A stretch of 64,000 bases of DNA from Janthinobacterium sp. TND4EL3. GTDB lineage: Bacteria > Pseudomonadota > Gammaproteobacteria > Burkholderiales > Burkholderiaceae_D. Made by a program: the position numbers and the translations under genes. The notes beneath the pieces were generated by a model. It was not told the origin of the DNA and searched no databases. It saw nothing but the letters and a program-made list of their open reading frames with translations. Below, piece after piece: positions 9,501 through 17,360 of this stretch (position 1 is the first letter of the stretch; every line of letters begins with the position of its first letter). The stretch is taken from positions 124,001-188,000 of the forward strand of contig NZ_FTMV01000001.1 in assembly GCF_900156175.1 (NCBI RefSeq). Direction: 5' to 3'.

Positions 9501-10241
9501 GAAACCATCGCTTTCATCACCCAGCGCGCGCACGTGGGCAATATTTATGTCAACCGCAACATCGTCGGCGCCGTCGTCGGCGTGCAGCCGTTCGGCGGCG
9601 AAGGCAAGTCCGGCACCGGCCCGAAGGCGGGCGGTCCCCTGTATCTGAAACGGCTGCAGCGCAATGCGCCACCCGGCGCCCAGCATCAGCGCCAGGCGCC
9701 GCCGGCGCTCGACGCGCTGACCGTGTGGGCCAAGATGCACGGCCACGACAAGGTGCAGCAACTGGCGCAGGAATACGCGCGCACCACCTTGCTGGGCAGC
9801 ACCACCGTCTTGCCAGGCCCGACGGGCGAGCGCAATACCCTGAGCTTTGCCGCACGGGGCACGATCCTGTGCGCGGCGGGCACGTCCGGCACCTTGATGA
9901 ACCAGTTGGCAGCCGTGCTGGCGACGGGCAACCAGGCGCTGGTGCTGGCGCAAGCGCCGGACCTGATCCCGGCCGACTTGCCGGCGGCGCTGAAGGACCG
10001 CATCCAGGTCGTCAGCAGCCTGGAGTCGGTCCAGCAGGATTTCCAGATCGCCATGATCGAACCGAGTCTCGATGGCCAGCTCAAACCGCTGCTGGCGGCA
10101 CGGGAAGGGGCCCTGGTGGCCACCATCGCCACCACGCAGGACGATGTCATCCCCCTGTGGCGCCTCGTCGCCGAGCGGGCGCTGTGCGTGAATACGACGG
10201 CAGCGGGCGGAAACGCCAGTTTGATGATGCTCAGTGTCTAA
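6588..10241 (+). CDS. putA: Bifunctional proline dehydrogenase / L-glutamate gamma-semialdehyde dehydrogenase PutA
   Basis: Oxidises proline to glutamate in two steps on one 1217-residue chain, passing electrons from FAD to membrane quinone and then reducing NAD+. The proline dehydrogenase barrel (about residues 190-480) includes RLVKGAYWDAEIKRAQ and YPVYTRK. The aldehyde dehydrogenase domain (about 560-1020) has the GSTEVA nucleotide motif, general-base Glu804 in LIAETGGQN and catalytic Cys838 in SAGQRCSA. There is no ribbon-helix-helix DNA-binding domain at the N-terminus, so it is not the trifunctional autoregulating form. The C-terminal ~200 residues match the extra domain of long (type B) PutAs. 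Confidence 0.97.
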   Translation: MHPAGPSAFTPIPFAALQAEILPEATPHRAAITAAYRRDEVSAVQWLLQQVRASSTETTAAGQALAHRLVSAVRQKRTRASGVDALMHEFSLSSEEGVALMCLAEALLRIPDSQTADRLIADKISKGDWRKHLGESPSLFVNAATWGLLITGKLVSTSSESGLGSAMTKLIAKGGEPLIRKGVDLAMRMLGNQFVTGQTIEEALKNSRENETRGYRYSYDMLGEAALTQADAASYYASYETAIHAIGKASNGRGIKNGPGISVKLSALHARYSRAQRARVMEELLPKVKALLLLAKQYNIGFNIDAEETDRLELSLDLMEALAFDPDLAGFDGIGYVVQAYQKRCPFAIDFLIDLARRSGRKFMVRLVKGAYWDAEIKRAQVDGQEGYPVYTRKVYTDVSYLVCAQKLLDASSVIYPQFATHNAQTLSTIFTWAKRDGVTDYEFQCLHGMGETLYDQVVGPANLDKPCRIYAPVGSHETLLAYLVRRLLENGANSSFVNQIVDESVAIDSLIRDPLEQARLQGGLPHPSIPLPLDMFGSERRNSAGLDLSNEDTLRTLATGLAQQQQWQAGPLIDGAVSLNTPTQVIHNPAQHDDVVGKVMEAAPADVETALASASAYAMEWQTTEPSLRAQALLRAADLFEEHHIELMALAVREAGKSLPNAIAEIREAVDFLRYYAAQVEHAPNTVALGPVTCISPWNFPLAIFTGQLAAALAAGNVVLAKPAEQTPLIAWRAVQLLHAAGVPRGALQFLPGSGEVVGAGLCNDARVKGVIFTGSTEVAQLINRNLAARAVAEGIDLPLIAETGGQNALIVDSSALPEQVVQDVMSSAFDSAGQRCSALRVLFLQTEIADKTIHMLKGAMQELRVGNPDRLATDIGPVIDAEAQSNLLAHINKMKTMAIDHYSLDLPTVKGTFVAPTVLEIKSLAQLTHEVFGPVLHVIRYKRAELPQLVQSINDSGYGLTLGIHTRIDETIAFITQRAHVGNIYVNRNIVGAVVGVQPFGGEGKSGTGPKAGGPLYLKRLQRNAPPGAQHQRQAPPALDALTVWAKMHGHDKVQQLAQEYARTTLLGSTTVLPGPTGERNTLSFAARGTILCAAGTSGTLMNQLAAVLATGNQALVLAQAPDLIPADLPAALKDRIQVVSSLESVQQDFQIAMIEPSLDGQLKPLLAAREGALVATIATTQDDVIPLWRLVAERALCVNTTAAGGNASLMMLSV

Positions 10242-10343
10242 AGGAACCTGAGAAAAAGTCCATGGCGTTGTTGCCTTGCCTGGCCGTACATTCGTACTGC
10301 CTGCAGCAAGGCGCCTAGCCCTGAACATTTTTCAGGCTCCTTT
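10240..10343. other. Nested stem-loop element overlapping the putA stop codon
   Basis: Three nested complementary pairs: outer AAAGGAACCTGA...TCAGGCTCCTTT (10240-10257 with 10328-10343), middle GCCTTGC / GCAAGGC (10273-10279, 10306-10312) and inner GTAC / GTAC (10286-10289, 10294-10297). The left arm starts inside the TAA of putA. A separate strong terminator follows at 10359. No coding sequence fits. It may be a 3' UTR structure, a processed small RNA or a mobile palindrome. Confidence 0.5.
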
Positions 10344-10358
10344 GTTTTTAAATACAAA

Positions 10359-10388
10359 GGGCAGAACCAGTGGTTCTGCCCTTTTTTT
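10359..10388. terminator. Rho-independent terminator between putA and mtnN
   Basis: GGGCAGAACC (10359-10368) pairs with GGTTCTGCCC (10372-10381), followed by seven Ts; an A-rich stretch precedes it, so it can work for both convergent genes. Confidence 0.93.
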
Positions 10389-10407
10389 ATGCACGCTAGC
10401 TGAAAAA

Positions 10408-11184
10408 TCAGCCGGCCAGGCGCTGGCACAATTGCTGGATCACCGTCAACGCGTATGGCGAGGCGACGGTTTGCACGAAACGCATGAAGTCGACGGCCGC
10501 CTCTTCATTGGCGTTGTCGGAAATGGTGCGCATGACGGTAAACGGCACACCGAGTTCAAAACACACTTGCGCCACAGCGGCGCCTTCCATTTCGACGGCC
10601 AGCAAGTCGGGGATATCCACTTTGAGCTGGTGCAGATGCGCGGCGCTGCTGATGAACTGGTCGCCGCTGGCGATCAGGCCGCGGTGCACCTGCGTGTGCT
10701 GCAAGCCAAATGCCGCGATATCGGCCGCCTTGAGCACGCTGGAGACATCGTCACGCAAAAAATCTTCCGCGGCAGCTGCCAGTTGCGTGCTCAGTTCCAG
10801 ATCCGTAGCGAAGCGCTGCAGTCCCGTCAGCGGCACTTCGAAGCGGGGAAATAGAGGTCGGGCGTCCATATCGTGCTGCAGCAGCGATTCCGCCACCACG
10901 ATATCGCCCACTTTCACGTGTTTAGCCCCACTGCCGGCCACGCCGGTGAAGACGATGTGGGTAACTCCGTACTTTTCCACAAGGATAGAAGCTGTCATGG
11001 CAGCGGCAACCTTGCCCAGACGCGACAGGACGCACACAGCGTCGATATTCCACAGGGTTCCCAGGGTGTAGTCGCGCATGCCGTGCGAACGCCTCTGGGG
11101 GCCTTGCATGGCCTCTACCAGCCCCTGCTGTTCTTCGTGCAAGGCACTGATGATGCCCAAACGCATTTTTTTGTGTGAATTCAT
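10408..11184 (-). CDS. mtnN: 5'-methylthioadenosine/S-adenosylhomocysteine nucleosidase
   Basis: Cleaves adenine from methylthioadenosine and S-adenosylhomocysteine, recycling products of polyamine synthesis, methylation and autoinducer chemistry. Family motifs are GIISALHEEQQGLVEAM at the N-terminus, VFTGVAGS, the VEMEGAAVAQV active-site segment and the RTISDNAN catalytic Asp region. At 258 residues it is a little longer than the ~230 typical of E. coli Pfs. ATG 11184 is taken as start; ATG 11166 (MRLGIIS) is equally good by homology and neither has a strong ribosome-binding site. Upstream lies the origin-like region. Confidence 0.92.
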   Translation of the reverse strand: MNSHKKMRLGIISALHEEQQGLVEAMQGPQRRSHGMRDYTLGTLWNIDAVCVLSRLGKVAAAMTASILVEKYGVTHIVFTGVAGSGAKHVKVGDIVVAESLLQHDMDARPLFPRFEVPLTGLQRFATDLELSTQLAAAAEDFLRDDVSSVLKAADIAAFGLQHTQVHRGLIASGDQFISSAAHLHQLKVDIPDLLAVEMEGAAVAQVCFELGVPFTVMRTISDNANEEAAVDFMRFVQTVASPYALTVIQQLCQRLAG

Positions 11185-11290
11185 GCTGTTTTTACAGGTT
11201 TTTGAGATTGCAAAACGGTTTACATAGTGAAAACAGCCGTTTCGGCGACTTTTCCACCGTCCGCGTTTGTTTCTGTGTTTTAAATAAAGA

Positions 11291-11499
11291 TGTATACATA
11301 AAAATAGTAGTGATAGTAAACGGCCATTTTTTTGTGGATAAGTCGGTATACCGTATAAAAATCATCGACTTGGCGCACAAAAAAGTAGGCGCACAAGCAT
11401 TGTATCTACGGAGGACTTGTTTGGGATAAAAATTGGCTTGTGGACAAAGAACGACTTTTCCCACATCTCATCCTGTGGATATGCAGGCACTTATCCACA
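11291..11499 (+). repeat. Origin module A (trio, DnaA box, paired boxes)
   Basis: Order: TATACAT AT-rich lead, trio tract TAGTAGTGATAGTAA (11305-11319), DnaA box at 11333-11341, a GCATTGTATC mid-segment, TGTGGATAT at 11474-11482 and the inverted box TTATCCACA at 11491-11499. Box-to-box offsets are 141 and 17 bases. Confidence 0.8.
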
Positions 11500-11752
11500 A
11501 CGGCAAGCAAAAATCGCGTTTTTTCTTGCTGCAGTGACATGTTTGACGGCGTTTGCGTGCACTGATCATTGTCTGGCAATCAAAGTTGAGCGATCAGGAG
11601 CGCGGTTCTTTCACGCACATCGGCATCCAGGTACTTCCTGGAAGACGGTTTGGCAGTGGGTCGTGCTGTTGTCGTTGGCTTTTTTTTTGACGTTTTTTGC
11701 ATGCTTCTTGGAAATATCCCCGGACTTCCGCTTTTTTTGTCGGTTTACAATA

Positions 11753-11962
11753 GATCTATATATAAAAATAGTAGTAATAGTAAACGCGTTTTTTTCTGTG
11801 GATAAGTCGCTTTTTTTCAACAGGATCAACCGTTTACGCGCAAAATAAAGCGTGCATAATCGCTGTATCACGCGAGGAGCAAAATTGTATAAAATGCGGG
11901 CCTGCGCATAACTTCATGTTTACGCACAAGTCATCCTGTGGATATCAAATGACTTATCCACA
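11753..11962 (+). repeat. Origin module B (trio, DnaA box, paired boxes)
   Basis: Same order as module A: AT-rich lead, trio tract TAGTAGTAATAGTAA (11769-11783), DnaA box 11797-11805, TGTGGATAT 11937-11945 and TTATCCACA 11954-11962. Offsets are 140 and 17 bases. It starts about 464 bases after module A. Confidence 0.8.
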
Positions 11963-12226
11963 ATCGTTGTAAATTCCTCCTCTTTTCGACATCGACGCGC
12001 TTGCTGGCACTGTGCCTGCTCAAGCCAGTTGACGTTTCCATTTTGCAAAACGGTTTGGCAGTGCTGTCTGCGTGATGCCGGCCGTGCCGGTTTTCGTCGC
12101 TCAGTTGTTGGCTGGATTTTTTTTTGTCAGCCAACGCAGTTCGGCGGTTTTGAAGTCAGGCTAGTCAACCTTTCCGAAGGCGAAGGTCAGGCAACGCGCG
12201 CGTTGTCGGGTTTACCTTAACAAGAT

Positions 12227-12434
12227 CGTATACAAGAATAGTAATAGTAGTTAACGGCGACAACTTCTGTGGATAAGTCCTGATTTATCCTTGTAAACAA
12301 TCGCTTGGCGTACGGATAAGCGCTGAGTAAGCGTTGTATCGGCTTGGGATGGTTTTGGGATAAAAAAAAGTCGTCCAAAAAAAATTTCGTTTACTCACAT
12401 ATCGTACCTGTGGATATCCATACGGTTATCCACA
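12227..12434 (+). repeat. Origin module C (trio, DnaA box, paired boxes)
   Basis: Lead GTATACAAGAA, trio tract TAGTAATAGTAGTTAA (12239-12254), DnaA box 12268-12276, GCGTTGTATC mid-segment, TGTGGATAT 12409-12417 and TTATCCACA 12426-12434. Offsets are 141 and 17 bases. It starts about 471 bases after module B. Confidence 0.8.
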
Positions 12435-12656
12435 GCTTGCAGCCCCTGTTCGGGACGGTTTTTTAGCTGCCAGACGAGTTCGTTTACGTGGTGATCGTGA
12501 TGGCCATGCGATTAATGTCGCCCTGGCCCGGCACTGGTGGTAATCTCAAGGCGGCTCAGCAGCCATGCATGGATGAAGAAAGACAGACTCTGGTAAAGGG
12601 ACGCGGCGGGGAGACACGCCGCGCGACAGCTTGATGGCATACCGAAAGGAGCTTCA

Positions 12657-14282
12657 TTGGAATCGGCAGGCGAATACGACTACATCATCGTGGGCGGCGG
12701 CACGGCAGGTTGCGTGCTGGCCAACCGGCTCACGCGCGACAGGGACGCCAGCGTTTTGCTCGTGGAAGCGGGCGGCAAGGACGATTACGTGTGGATCCAC
12801 ATCCCCGTCGGCTATCTGCATTGCATCGGCAATCCCCGCACGGACTGGCTGTATTCCACGCAGGCGGACGCAGGCCTGGGCGGGCGCAGCCTGATGTATC
12901 CGCGCGGTAAAGTCCTGGGCGGCAGCTCATCCATCAACGGCATGATCTACATGCGCGGCCAGGCCGGCGACTACGACCACTGGGCGGACCTGACGGACGA
13001 TGCTTCCTGGCGCTGGGACAAAGTCTTGCCGCTATTTAAGCAAAGCGAAGATTACTATGGCGGCGCGTCGGAAAACCATGGCGTGGGCGGCGAGTGGCGC
13101 GTGGAAAAGCAGCGCCTGTCGTGGGATATCCTCAACGCCTTCCGCGACGCGGCCCAGCAGGTGGGCATCCCGAAAACCAGCGATTTCAATGGCGGCGACA
13201 ATAGCGGCAGCGCGTATTTCGACGTCAACCAGCGTCGCGGCATCCGCTGGAATACCTCGAAAGCGTTTTTGAAACCGGCGTCGCGGCGCCCGAATCTGAC
13301 CATCATGACCGGCTGCCACGTGGAACGTCTGCTGCTGGAAACGACGGCATCGGGGCCGCGCTGCACGGGCATCGTGTTGACCGGTGGCGGCACGCAGTGG
13401 CAGGCGACGGCGCGGCGGGAAACCTTGCTGACGGCGGGCGCCATCGGCTCGCCCCAATTGCTGCAATTGTCCGGCATCGGCCCGGCCGCCTTGCTGCGCG
13501 AACACGGCATTACGCCCGTGCTGGATTCGCCTGGCGTGGGGGGCAATTTGCAAGACCACTTGCAGCTGCGCATGGTGTACAAGGTGCAGGGCGTCAAGAC
13601 TTTGAACGTAATGGCCAGCAATATCGTCGGCAAGATGCAGATCGGTCTGCAATATGCGCTGTTCCAGAGCGGGCCCATGTCGATGGCGCCGTCGCAGCTG
13701 GGGGCGTTTGCCAGGTCCGATCCGCAGCAAGCCACGCCGAACCTGCAATACCACGTGCAGCCCTTGTCCCTGGACAAATTCGGCGAACCCTTGCACGCGT
13801 TTCCCGCGTTTACGGCCAGCGTCTGCAATCTGCGCCCGACATCGCGCGGCCATGTGCAGATCGCCTCGGCCGACAGCTATGCGGCGCCGAAGATCGTGCC
13901 CAATTACCTGAGTACCGAGCAGGACCGCAAGGTGGCGGCCGACGCCCTGCGCCTGACGCGCGCCATCGTGGCCGCGCCCGCCCTGAAGAAGTTTGCGCCG
14001 CAGGAATACAAGCCTGGCGTGCAATTCCAGAGCGAGGAAGAGCTGGCGCAGGCGGCCAGCCAGATCGGCACCACGATCTTTCACCCGGTGGGTACTTGCC
14101 GCATGGGCCTGGCCGGCGAGGCCTTGAGCGTGGTCGACAGCACCTTGCGCGTGATCGGCGTGGCTGGATTGCGCGTCGTCGACGCTTCCATCATGCCCTA
14201 CATTACTTCTGGTAATACGAACTCGCCCACCGTGATGATTGCGGAAAAAGCGGCGCAAATGATACATGCGGCCTGGAAATAG
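12657..14282 (+). CDS. GMC-family FAD-dependent oxidoreductase (choline-dehydrogenase-like)
   Basis: A 541-residue glucose-methanol-choline oxidoreductase. The FAD-binding start is YDYIIVGGGTAGCVLANRL, the GMC signature 1 region is PRGKVLGGSSSINGMIYMRG, and TAGAIGSPQLLQLSGIGP is signature 2. The active-site His region near the C-terminus reads TIFHPVGTCRMG, then NTNSPTVMIAEKAA. It oxidises an alcohol; the substrate is unknown. TTG 12657 is the start, because AAGGAG lies 6 bases upstream and no in-frame ATG is near. It precedes a branched-chain-type ABC importer in the same orientation after 133 bases, so the two may act on the same compound. Confidence 0.9.
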   Translation: MESAGEYDYIIVGGGTAGCVLANRLTRDRDASVLLVEAGGKDDYVWIHIPVGYLHCIGNPRTDWLYSTQADAGLGGRSLMYPRGKVLGGSSSINGMIYMRGQAGDYDHWADLTDDASWRWDKVLPLFKQSEDYYGGASENHGVGGEWRVEKQRLSWDILNAFRDAAQQVGIPKTSDFNGGDNSGSAYFDVNQRRGIRWNTSKAFLKPASRRPNLTIMTGCHVERLLLETTASGPRCTGIVLTGGGTQWQATARRETLLTAGAIGSPQLLQLSGIGPAALLREHGITPVLDSPGVGGNLQDHLQLRMVYKVQGVKTLNVMASNIVGKMQIGLQYALFQSGPMSMAPSQLGAFARSDPQQATPNLQYHVQPLSLDKFGEPLHAFPAFTASVCNLRPTSRGHVQIASADSYAAPKIVPNYLSTEQDRKVAADALRLTRAIVAAPALKKFAPQEYKPGVQFQSEEELAQAASQIGTTIFHPVGTCRMGLAGEALSVVDSTLRVIGVAGLRVVDASIMPYITSGNTNSPTVMIAEKAAQMIHAAWK

Positions 14283-14415
14283 CTGGGCAAGCGCGCGAGT
14301 TTGCGCCATTCGGACTGGCGAAAAATCCCCGTAGTTATACTGTATTGTGCGTTAAATTTAAGTTGTGTATTATAAAAATGACTAAGTAGTACAAAAAGTA
14401 CAACTAGGAGACACG

Positions 14416-15186
14416 ATGTCAAACGTAATCTTGGAAACAAGAAATTTGACCAAGGAATTCAAGGGTTTCACCGCCGTCAGCGAGGTGAACCTGAAGGTAG
14501 AGCGGGGCCATATCCACGCCTTGATCGGTCCTAACGGCGCCGGCAAGACCACGTGTTTCAACTTGCTCACCAAATTCCTGGTCCCCACCGGCGGACAGAT
14601 CCTGTTCAACGGGAAAGACATCACGGCCGCCAAACCGGCCCAGATCGCCCGCATGGGCGTGATCCGTTCATTCCAGATTTCCGCCGTCTTCCCCCATTTA
14701 TCCGTGCTGCAGAATGTGCGCATCGGCTTGCAGCGCCAGCTGGGCACCTCGTTTCACTTCTGGAAAAGCGAACGTTCATTGAGCCAGCTCAACGACCGCG
14801 CCATGGCCTTGCTGGCCGAAGTCGACCTGACGGAGTTCGCCGACACCATCACGGTCGACATGCCCTACGGGCGCAAGCGCGCGCTGGAAATCGCCACCAC
14901 CCTGGCGATGGAACCGGAAATGATGCTGCTCGATGAACCGACGCAAGGCATGGGCCACGAAGACGTGCACCGCGTCACCGAACTGATCAAGAAGGTCTCG
15001 GCCGGGCGCACGATTTTGATGGTGGAACACAATATGAACGTGGTGTCCGGCATCTGCGACAAGATTTCTGTCCTGCAGCGCGGCGCCATGCTGGCCGAAG
15101 GCAGCTACGCGGAAGTGTCGCGTAATCCGCAGGTGATGGAAGCGTACATGGGCACCACCCACGCCGAACTGGAAGGGGCGCATTGA
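14416..15186 (+). CDS. LivG-type ABC transporter ATP-binding protein
   Basis: A 256-residue ATPase subunit of a branched-chain-amino-acid-type (HAAT) importer. Walker A is GPNGAGKTT and Walker B is MMLLDEPTQGMG. The signature motif is unusual for an ABC protein: the usual LSGGQ region reads MPYGRKRALEIA. The LivG-like extended C-terminus follows. An AGGAG ribosome-binding site lies close to ATG 14416, and the upstream spacer has AT-rich promoter-like sequence (TATTATAAAA near 14368). The stop overlaps the start of the next ATPase gene, so they are translationally coupled. The substrate is unknown. Confidence 0.9.
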   Translation: MSNVILETRNLTKEFKGFTAVSEVNLKVERGHIHALIGPNGAGKTTCFNLLTKFLVPTGGQILFNGKDITAAKPAQIARMGVIRSFQISAVFPHLSVLQNVRIGLQRQLGTSFHFWKSERSLSQLNDRAMALLAEVDLTEFADTITVDMPYGRKRALEIATTLAMEPEMMLLDEPTQGMGHEDVHRVTELIKKVSAGRTILMVEHNMNVVSGICDKISVLQRGAMLAEGSYAEVSRNPQVMEAYMGTTHAELEGAH

Positions 15187-15914
15187 TGGCGACACAAGTG
15201 AATGGCAACGCACCGGCGCTGGAAATTGCACAGTTGCATACGTGGTACGGCGAATCGCACATCCTGCACGACGTTAACTTGAAGGTGGAGCAGGGCGAGG
15301 TGGTGACCTTGCTGGGCCGCAACGGCGCCGGCCGCACGACGACCTTGCGCGCCATCATGGGGCTGACGGGTGCGCGCACGGGTTCGATCAAAGTCCATGG
15401 CGCCGAAGCGATAGGTTTGGCCACGCACAAGATCGCCCACCTGGGCATCGGCTATTGTCCCGAAGAGCGCGGTATTTTTTCCTCGCTGTCGACCGAGGAA
15501 AACCTGATGCTGCCGCCGACCCTGGCCAGCGGCGAGAAGGGCATGTCGGTGGAAGAAATCTACGCCATGTTCCCGAACCTGCAGGAACGCCGGCACAGCC
15601 AGGGCACGCGATTGTCGGGCGGGGAACAGCAGATGCTGGCCGTGGCGCGCATCCTGCGCACGGGCGCCCGCCTGCTGCTGCTCGATGAAATATCCGAAGG
15701 CCTGGCGCCCGTCATCGTGCAAGGGCTGGCGCGCATGATCACCACCCTGAAAGCGAAGGGATACACCATCGTCATGGTGGAGCAGAATTTCCGGTTTGCC
15801 GCACCGCTGGCGGACCGGTTTTATGTGATGGAGCACGGTCAGATCGTCGAGACTTTTGCTGCATCCGAACTGGAGGCCAAGATGCCGGTATTGACCGAGC
15901 TGCTTGGCGTGTAG
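15186..15914 (+). CDS. LivF-type ABC transporter ATP-binding protein with Arg in Walker A
   Basis: A 242-residue partner ATPase of the same HAAT importer. The signature LSGGEQQMLAVARIL and Walker B LLLLDEISEGLAP are normal. In Walker A the usual Lys is replaced: GRNGAGRTT, with Arg50 encoded by CGC at 15333-15335. A Walker A Lys-to-Arg change normally weakens ATP hydrolysis; I believe some LivF paralogues in Burkholderiales share it, but cannot check. ATG 15186 overlaps the upstream TGA. The ATP-site pairing with the LivG-type subunit would decide how much activity remains. Confidence 0.9.
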   Translation: MATQVNGNAPALEIAQLHTWYGESHILHDVNLKVEQGEVVTLLGRNGAGRTTTLRAIMGLTGARTGSIKVHGAEAIGLATHKIAHLGIGYCPEERGIFSSLSTEENLMLPPTLASGEKGMSVEEIYAMFPNLQERRHSQGTRLSGGEQQMLAVARILRTGARLLLLDEISEGLAPVIVQGLARMITTLKAKGYTIVMVEQNFRFAAPLADRFYVMEHGQIVETFAASELEAKMPVLTELLGV

Positions 15915-15988
15915 TGCCCATGTAGTTTTTTACTCGTCATCGTCCAGCAATCGACTGAATAGCAAACAATAATCCCAACGGAGACACT

Positions 15989-17197
15989 ATGAAACGTAAC
16001 GCTATCGCCATTGCCACCGCCACCCTGTGCGCACTGGGTTTTTCCGCTGCCGCGCATGCCCAGGTATCGGGCGACACCATCAAGATCGGCTTTATTTCCG
16101 ACATGTCGGGCGTGTATTCCGACGTCGACGGCCTCGGCGGCGCGGAAGCCATCAAGATGGCGATCGCCGATGCCGGCGTCGTTCTCGCCGGCAAGAAGGT
16201 GGAGTTCATTTCCGCCGACCATCAAAACAAGGCCGATATCGCCGCCTCGAAGGCGCGCGAATGGTTCGACCAGCAGGGCGTCGACATGCTGATCGGCGGC
16301 ACCAATTCCGGCGCCAGCCTGGCCATGGCCAAGGTCGCGGCGGAAAAGAAAAAAATCTTCATCGCCATCGGCGCCGGTTCTTCGCGCCTGACGAACGAGG
16401 AATGCACGCCGTACACCGTGCATTACGCCTACGACACGGTGGCGCTGGCGCGCGGCACGGGCGGCACTATCGTCAAGCAGGGCGGCAAGAACTGGTATTT
16501 CATGACGGCCGACTATGCGTTCGGCCATTCGCTGGAAAAAGACACGGCCGAAGTCGTCAAGGCGGCCGGCGGCAAGGTGCTGGGCAGCGTCAAGCATCCG
16601 CTGGGTGCTTCGGATTTCTCGTCCTTTCTGCTGCAGGCGCAGGCAGCCAAGCCGCAGATCCTGGGCCTGGCCAATGCGGGTGGCGACGCCATCAACAGCA
16701 TCAAGGCGGCCAACGAGTTCGGCCTGACGAAGTCCATGAAGCTGGCCGGCTTGCTGATCTTCATCAATGACATCCATTCGCTGGGCCTGAACCTGACGCA
16801 GGGCATGTACCTGACCGATGGCTGGTACTGGGACTTGAATGCGGAAACGCGCGCCTGGTCGAAACGCTATTTCGCCAAGATGAAGAAGGAGCCGTCGATG
16901 CTGCAGGCGGCCGATTATTCGGCCGCGGCCAATTACCTGAAAGCCGTCAAGGCCGTCGGCACGGACGATACCGAGAAGGTCATGGCGTATCTGAAGAAGA
17001 CCAAGATCAACGACATGTTCACCCAGAACGGTGAAGTACGTCCCGACGGCCGCATGGTGCACGACATGTATCTGATGGAAGTGAAGAAGCCGTCCGAATC
17101 GAAATACCCATGGGATTACTACAAGGTCGTGGCCACCGTGCCCGGCGCGCAAGCGTATGTGACCAAGGCTGAATCGAAGTGTTCGCTGTGGAAGTAA
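15989..17197 (+). CDS. Periplasmic substrate-binding protein of the Liv-type ABC importer
   Basis: A 402-residue exported binding protein. A Sec signal peptide spans about residues 1-24 (ending AHA before QVSGD). The body is a type I periplasmic-binding fold: IKIGFISDMSGVYSDVDGLG at the start, GGTNSGASLAMAKVAAE in the ligand-binding hinge, and GASDFSSFLLQAQAAKPQIL further on. This subgroup takes up diverse ligands (amides, aromatic acids, short acids), so leucine specificity should not be assumed. It lies 74 bases after the LivF-type gene, with GGAGA before ATG 15989, and is followed by the two permease genes. Confidence 0.9.
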   Translation: MKRNAIAIATATLCALGFSAAAHAQVSGDTIKIGFISDMSGVYSDVDGLGGAEAIKMAIADAGVVLAGKKVEFISADHQNKADIAASKAREWFDQQGVDMLIGGTNSGASLAMAKVAAEKKKIFIAIGAGSSRLTNEECTPYTVHYAYDTVALARGTGGTIVKQGGKNWYFMTADYAFGHSLEKDTAEVVKAAGGKVLGSVKHPLGASDFSSFLLQAQAAKPQILGLANAGGDAINSIKAANEFGLTKSMKLAGLLIFINDIHSLGLNLTQGMYLTDGWYWDLNAETRAWSKRYFAKMKKEPSMLQAADYSAAANYLKAVKAVGTDDTEKVMAYLKKTKINDMFTQNGEVRPDGRMVHDMYLMEVKKPSESKYPWDYYKVVATVPGAQAYVTKAESKCSLWK

Positions 17198-17323
17198 CGC
17201 TGTAGCAGTCCGTCAAACGGATTGCCCGCCCGGTGCGAGCAGTCTTTCCTGCAGGCGCTTTGCCTGCAGGGTTCGCCTTGCGCCGCCGCGCCCGTCTGCG
17301 GTGGCGTGTTTCCCTTGATACCA

Positions 17324-17347
17324 CACCGTCGTTCGGCGGTGCTTTTT
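17324..17347 (+). terminator. Terminator-like hairpin between binding-protein and permease genes
   Basis: CACCG...CGGTG hairpin (17324-17341) with a TTTTT tail, ending 14 bases before the permease start. A second hairpin GCAGGC-gctt-TGCCTGC lies at 17252-17268. Partial termination here would raise the binding protein relative to the permeases, a common arrangement. Confidence 0.55.
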
Positions 17348-17360
17348 ATACTGTGATGCC

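Larger units (their letters stand above)
11185..12656. other. Candidate chromosomal replication origin (oriC) region
   Basis: A 1.47-kb AT-rich stretch with no credible gene. It holds nine DnaA-box matches: TGTGGATAA or TTATCCACA at 11333, 11491, 11797, 11954, 12268 and 12426, and TGTGGATAT at 11474, 11937 and 12409. It also has three DnaA-trio tracts at 11305-11319, 11769-11783 and 12239-12254. Each trio ends exactly 14 bases before a box, the geometry of the bacterial basal unwinding system, with an AT-rich stretch on the far side. The nearby mnmG-rsmG-parAB block and four parS sites fit an origin domain. dnaA itself is not in the window. The last 200 bases before 12657 show no further motif. 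Confidence 0.82.

Noticed and set aside
7530..10328. 932-codon open frame on the minus strand across putA
   Set aside because: It is the antisense shadow of a GC-rich gene whose plus-strand product is a clear PutA; composition is Arg/Gln/His-rich with no family motif.
11417..11848. 143-codon open frame in the origin region
   Set aside because: Lacks a ribosome-binding site and family, spans origin modules A and B, and is Phe/Cys-rich as random AT-rich sequence would be.
11185..12656. Plasmid-type iteron origin or integrated plasmid
   Set aside because: No rep gene is near. The boxes are DnaA boxes with trio tracts rather than iterons, and the flanks are housekeeping chromosomal genes.
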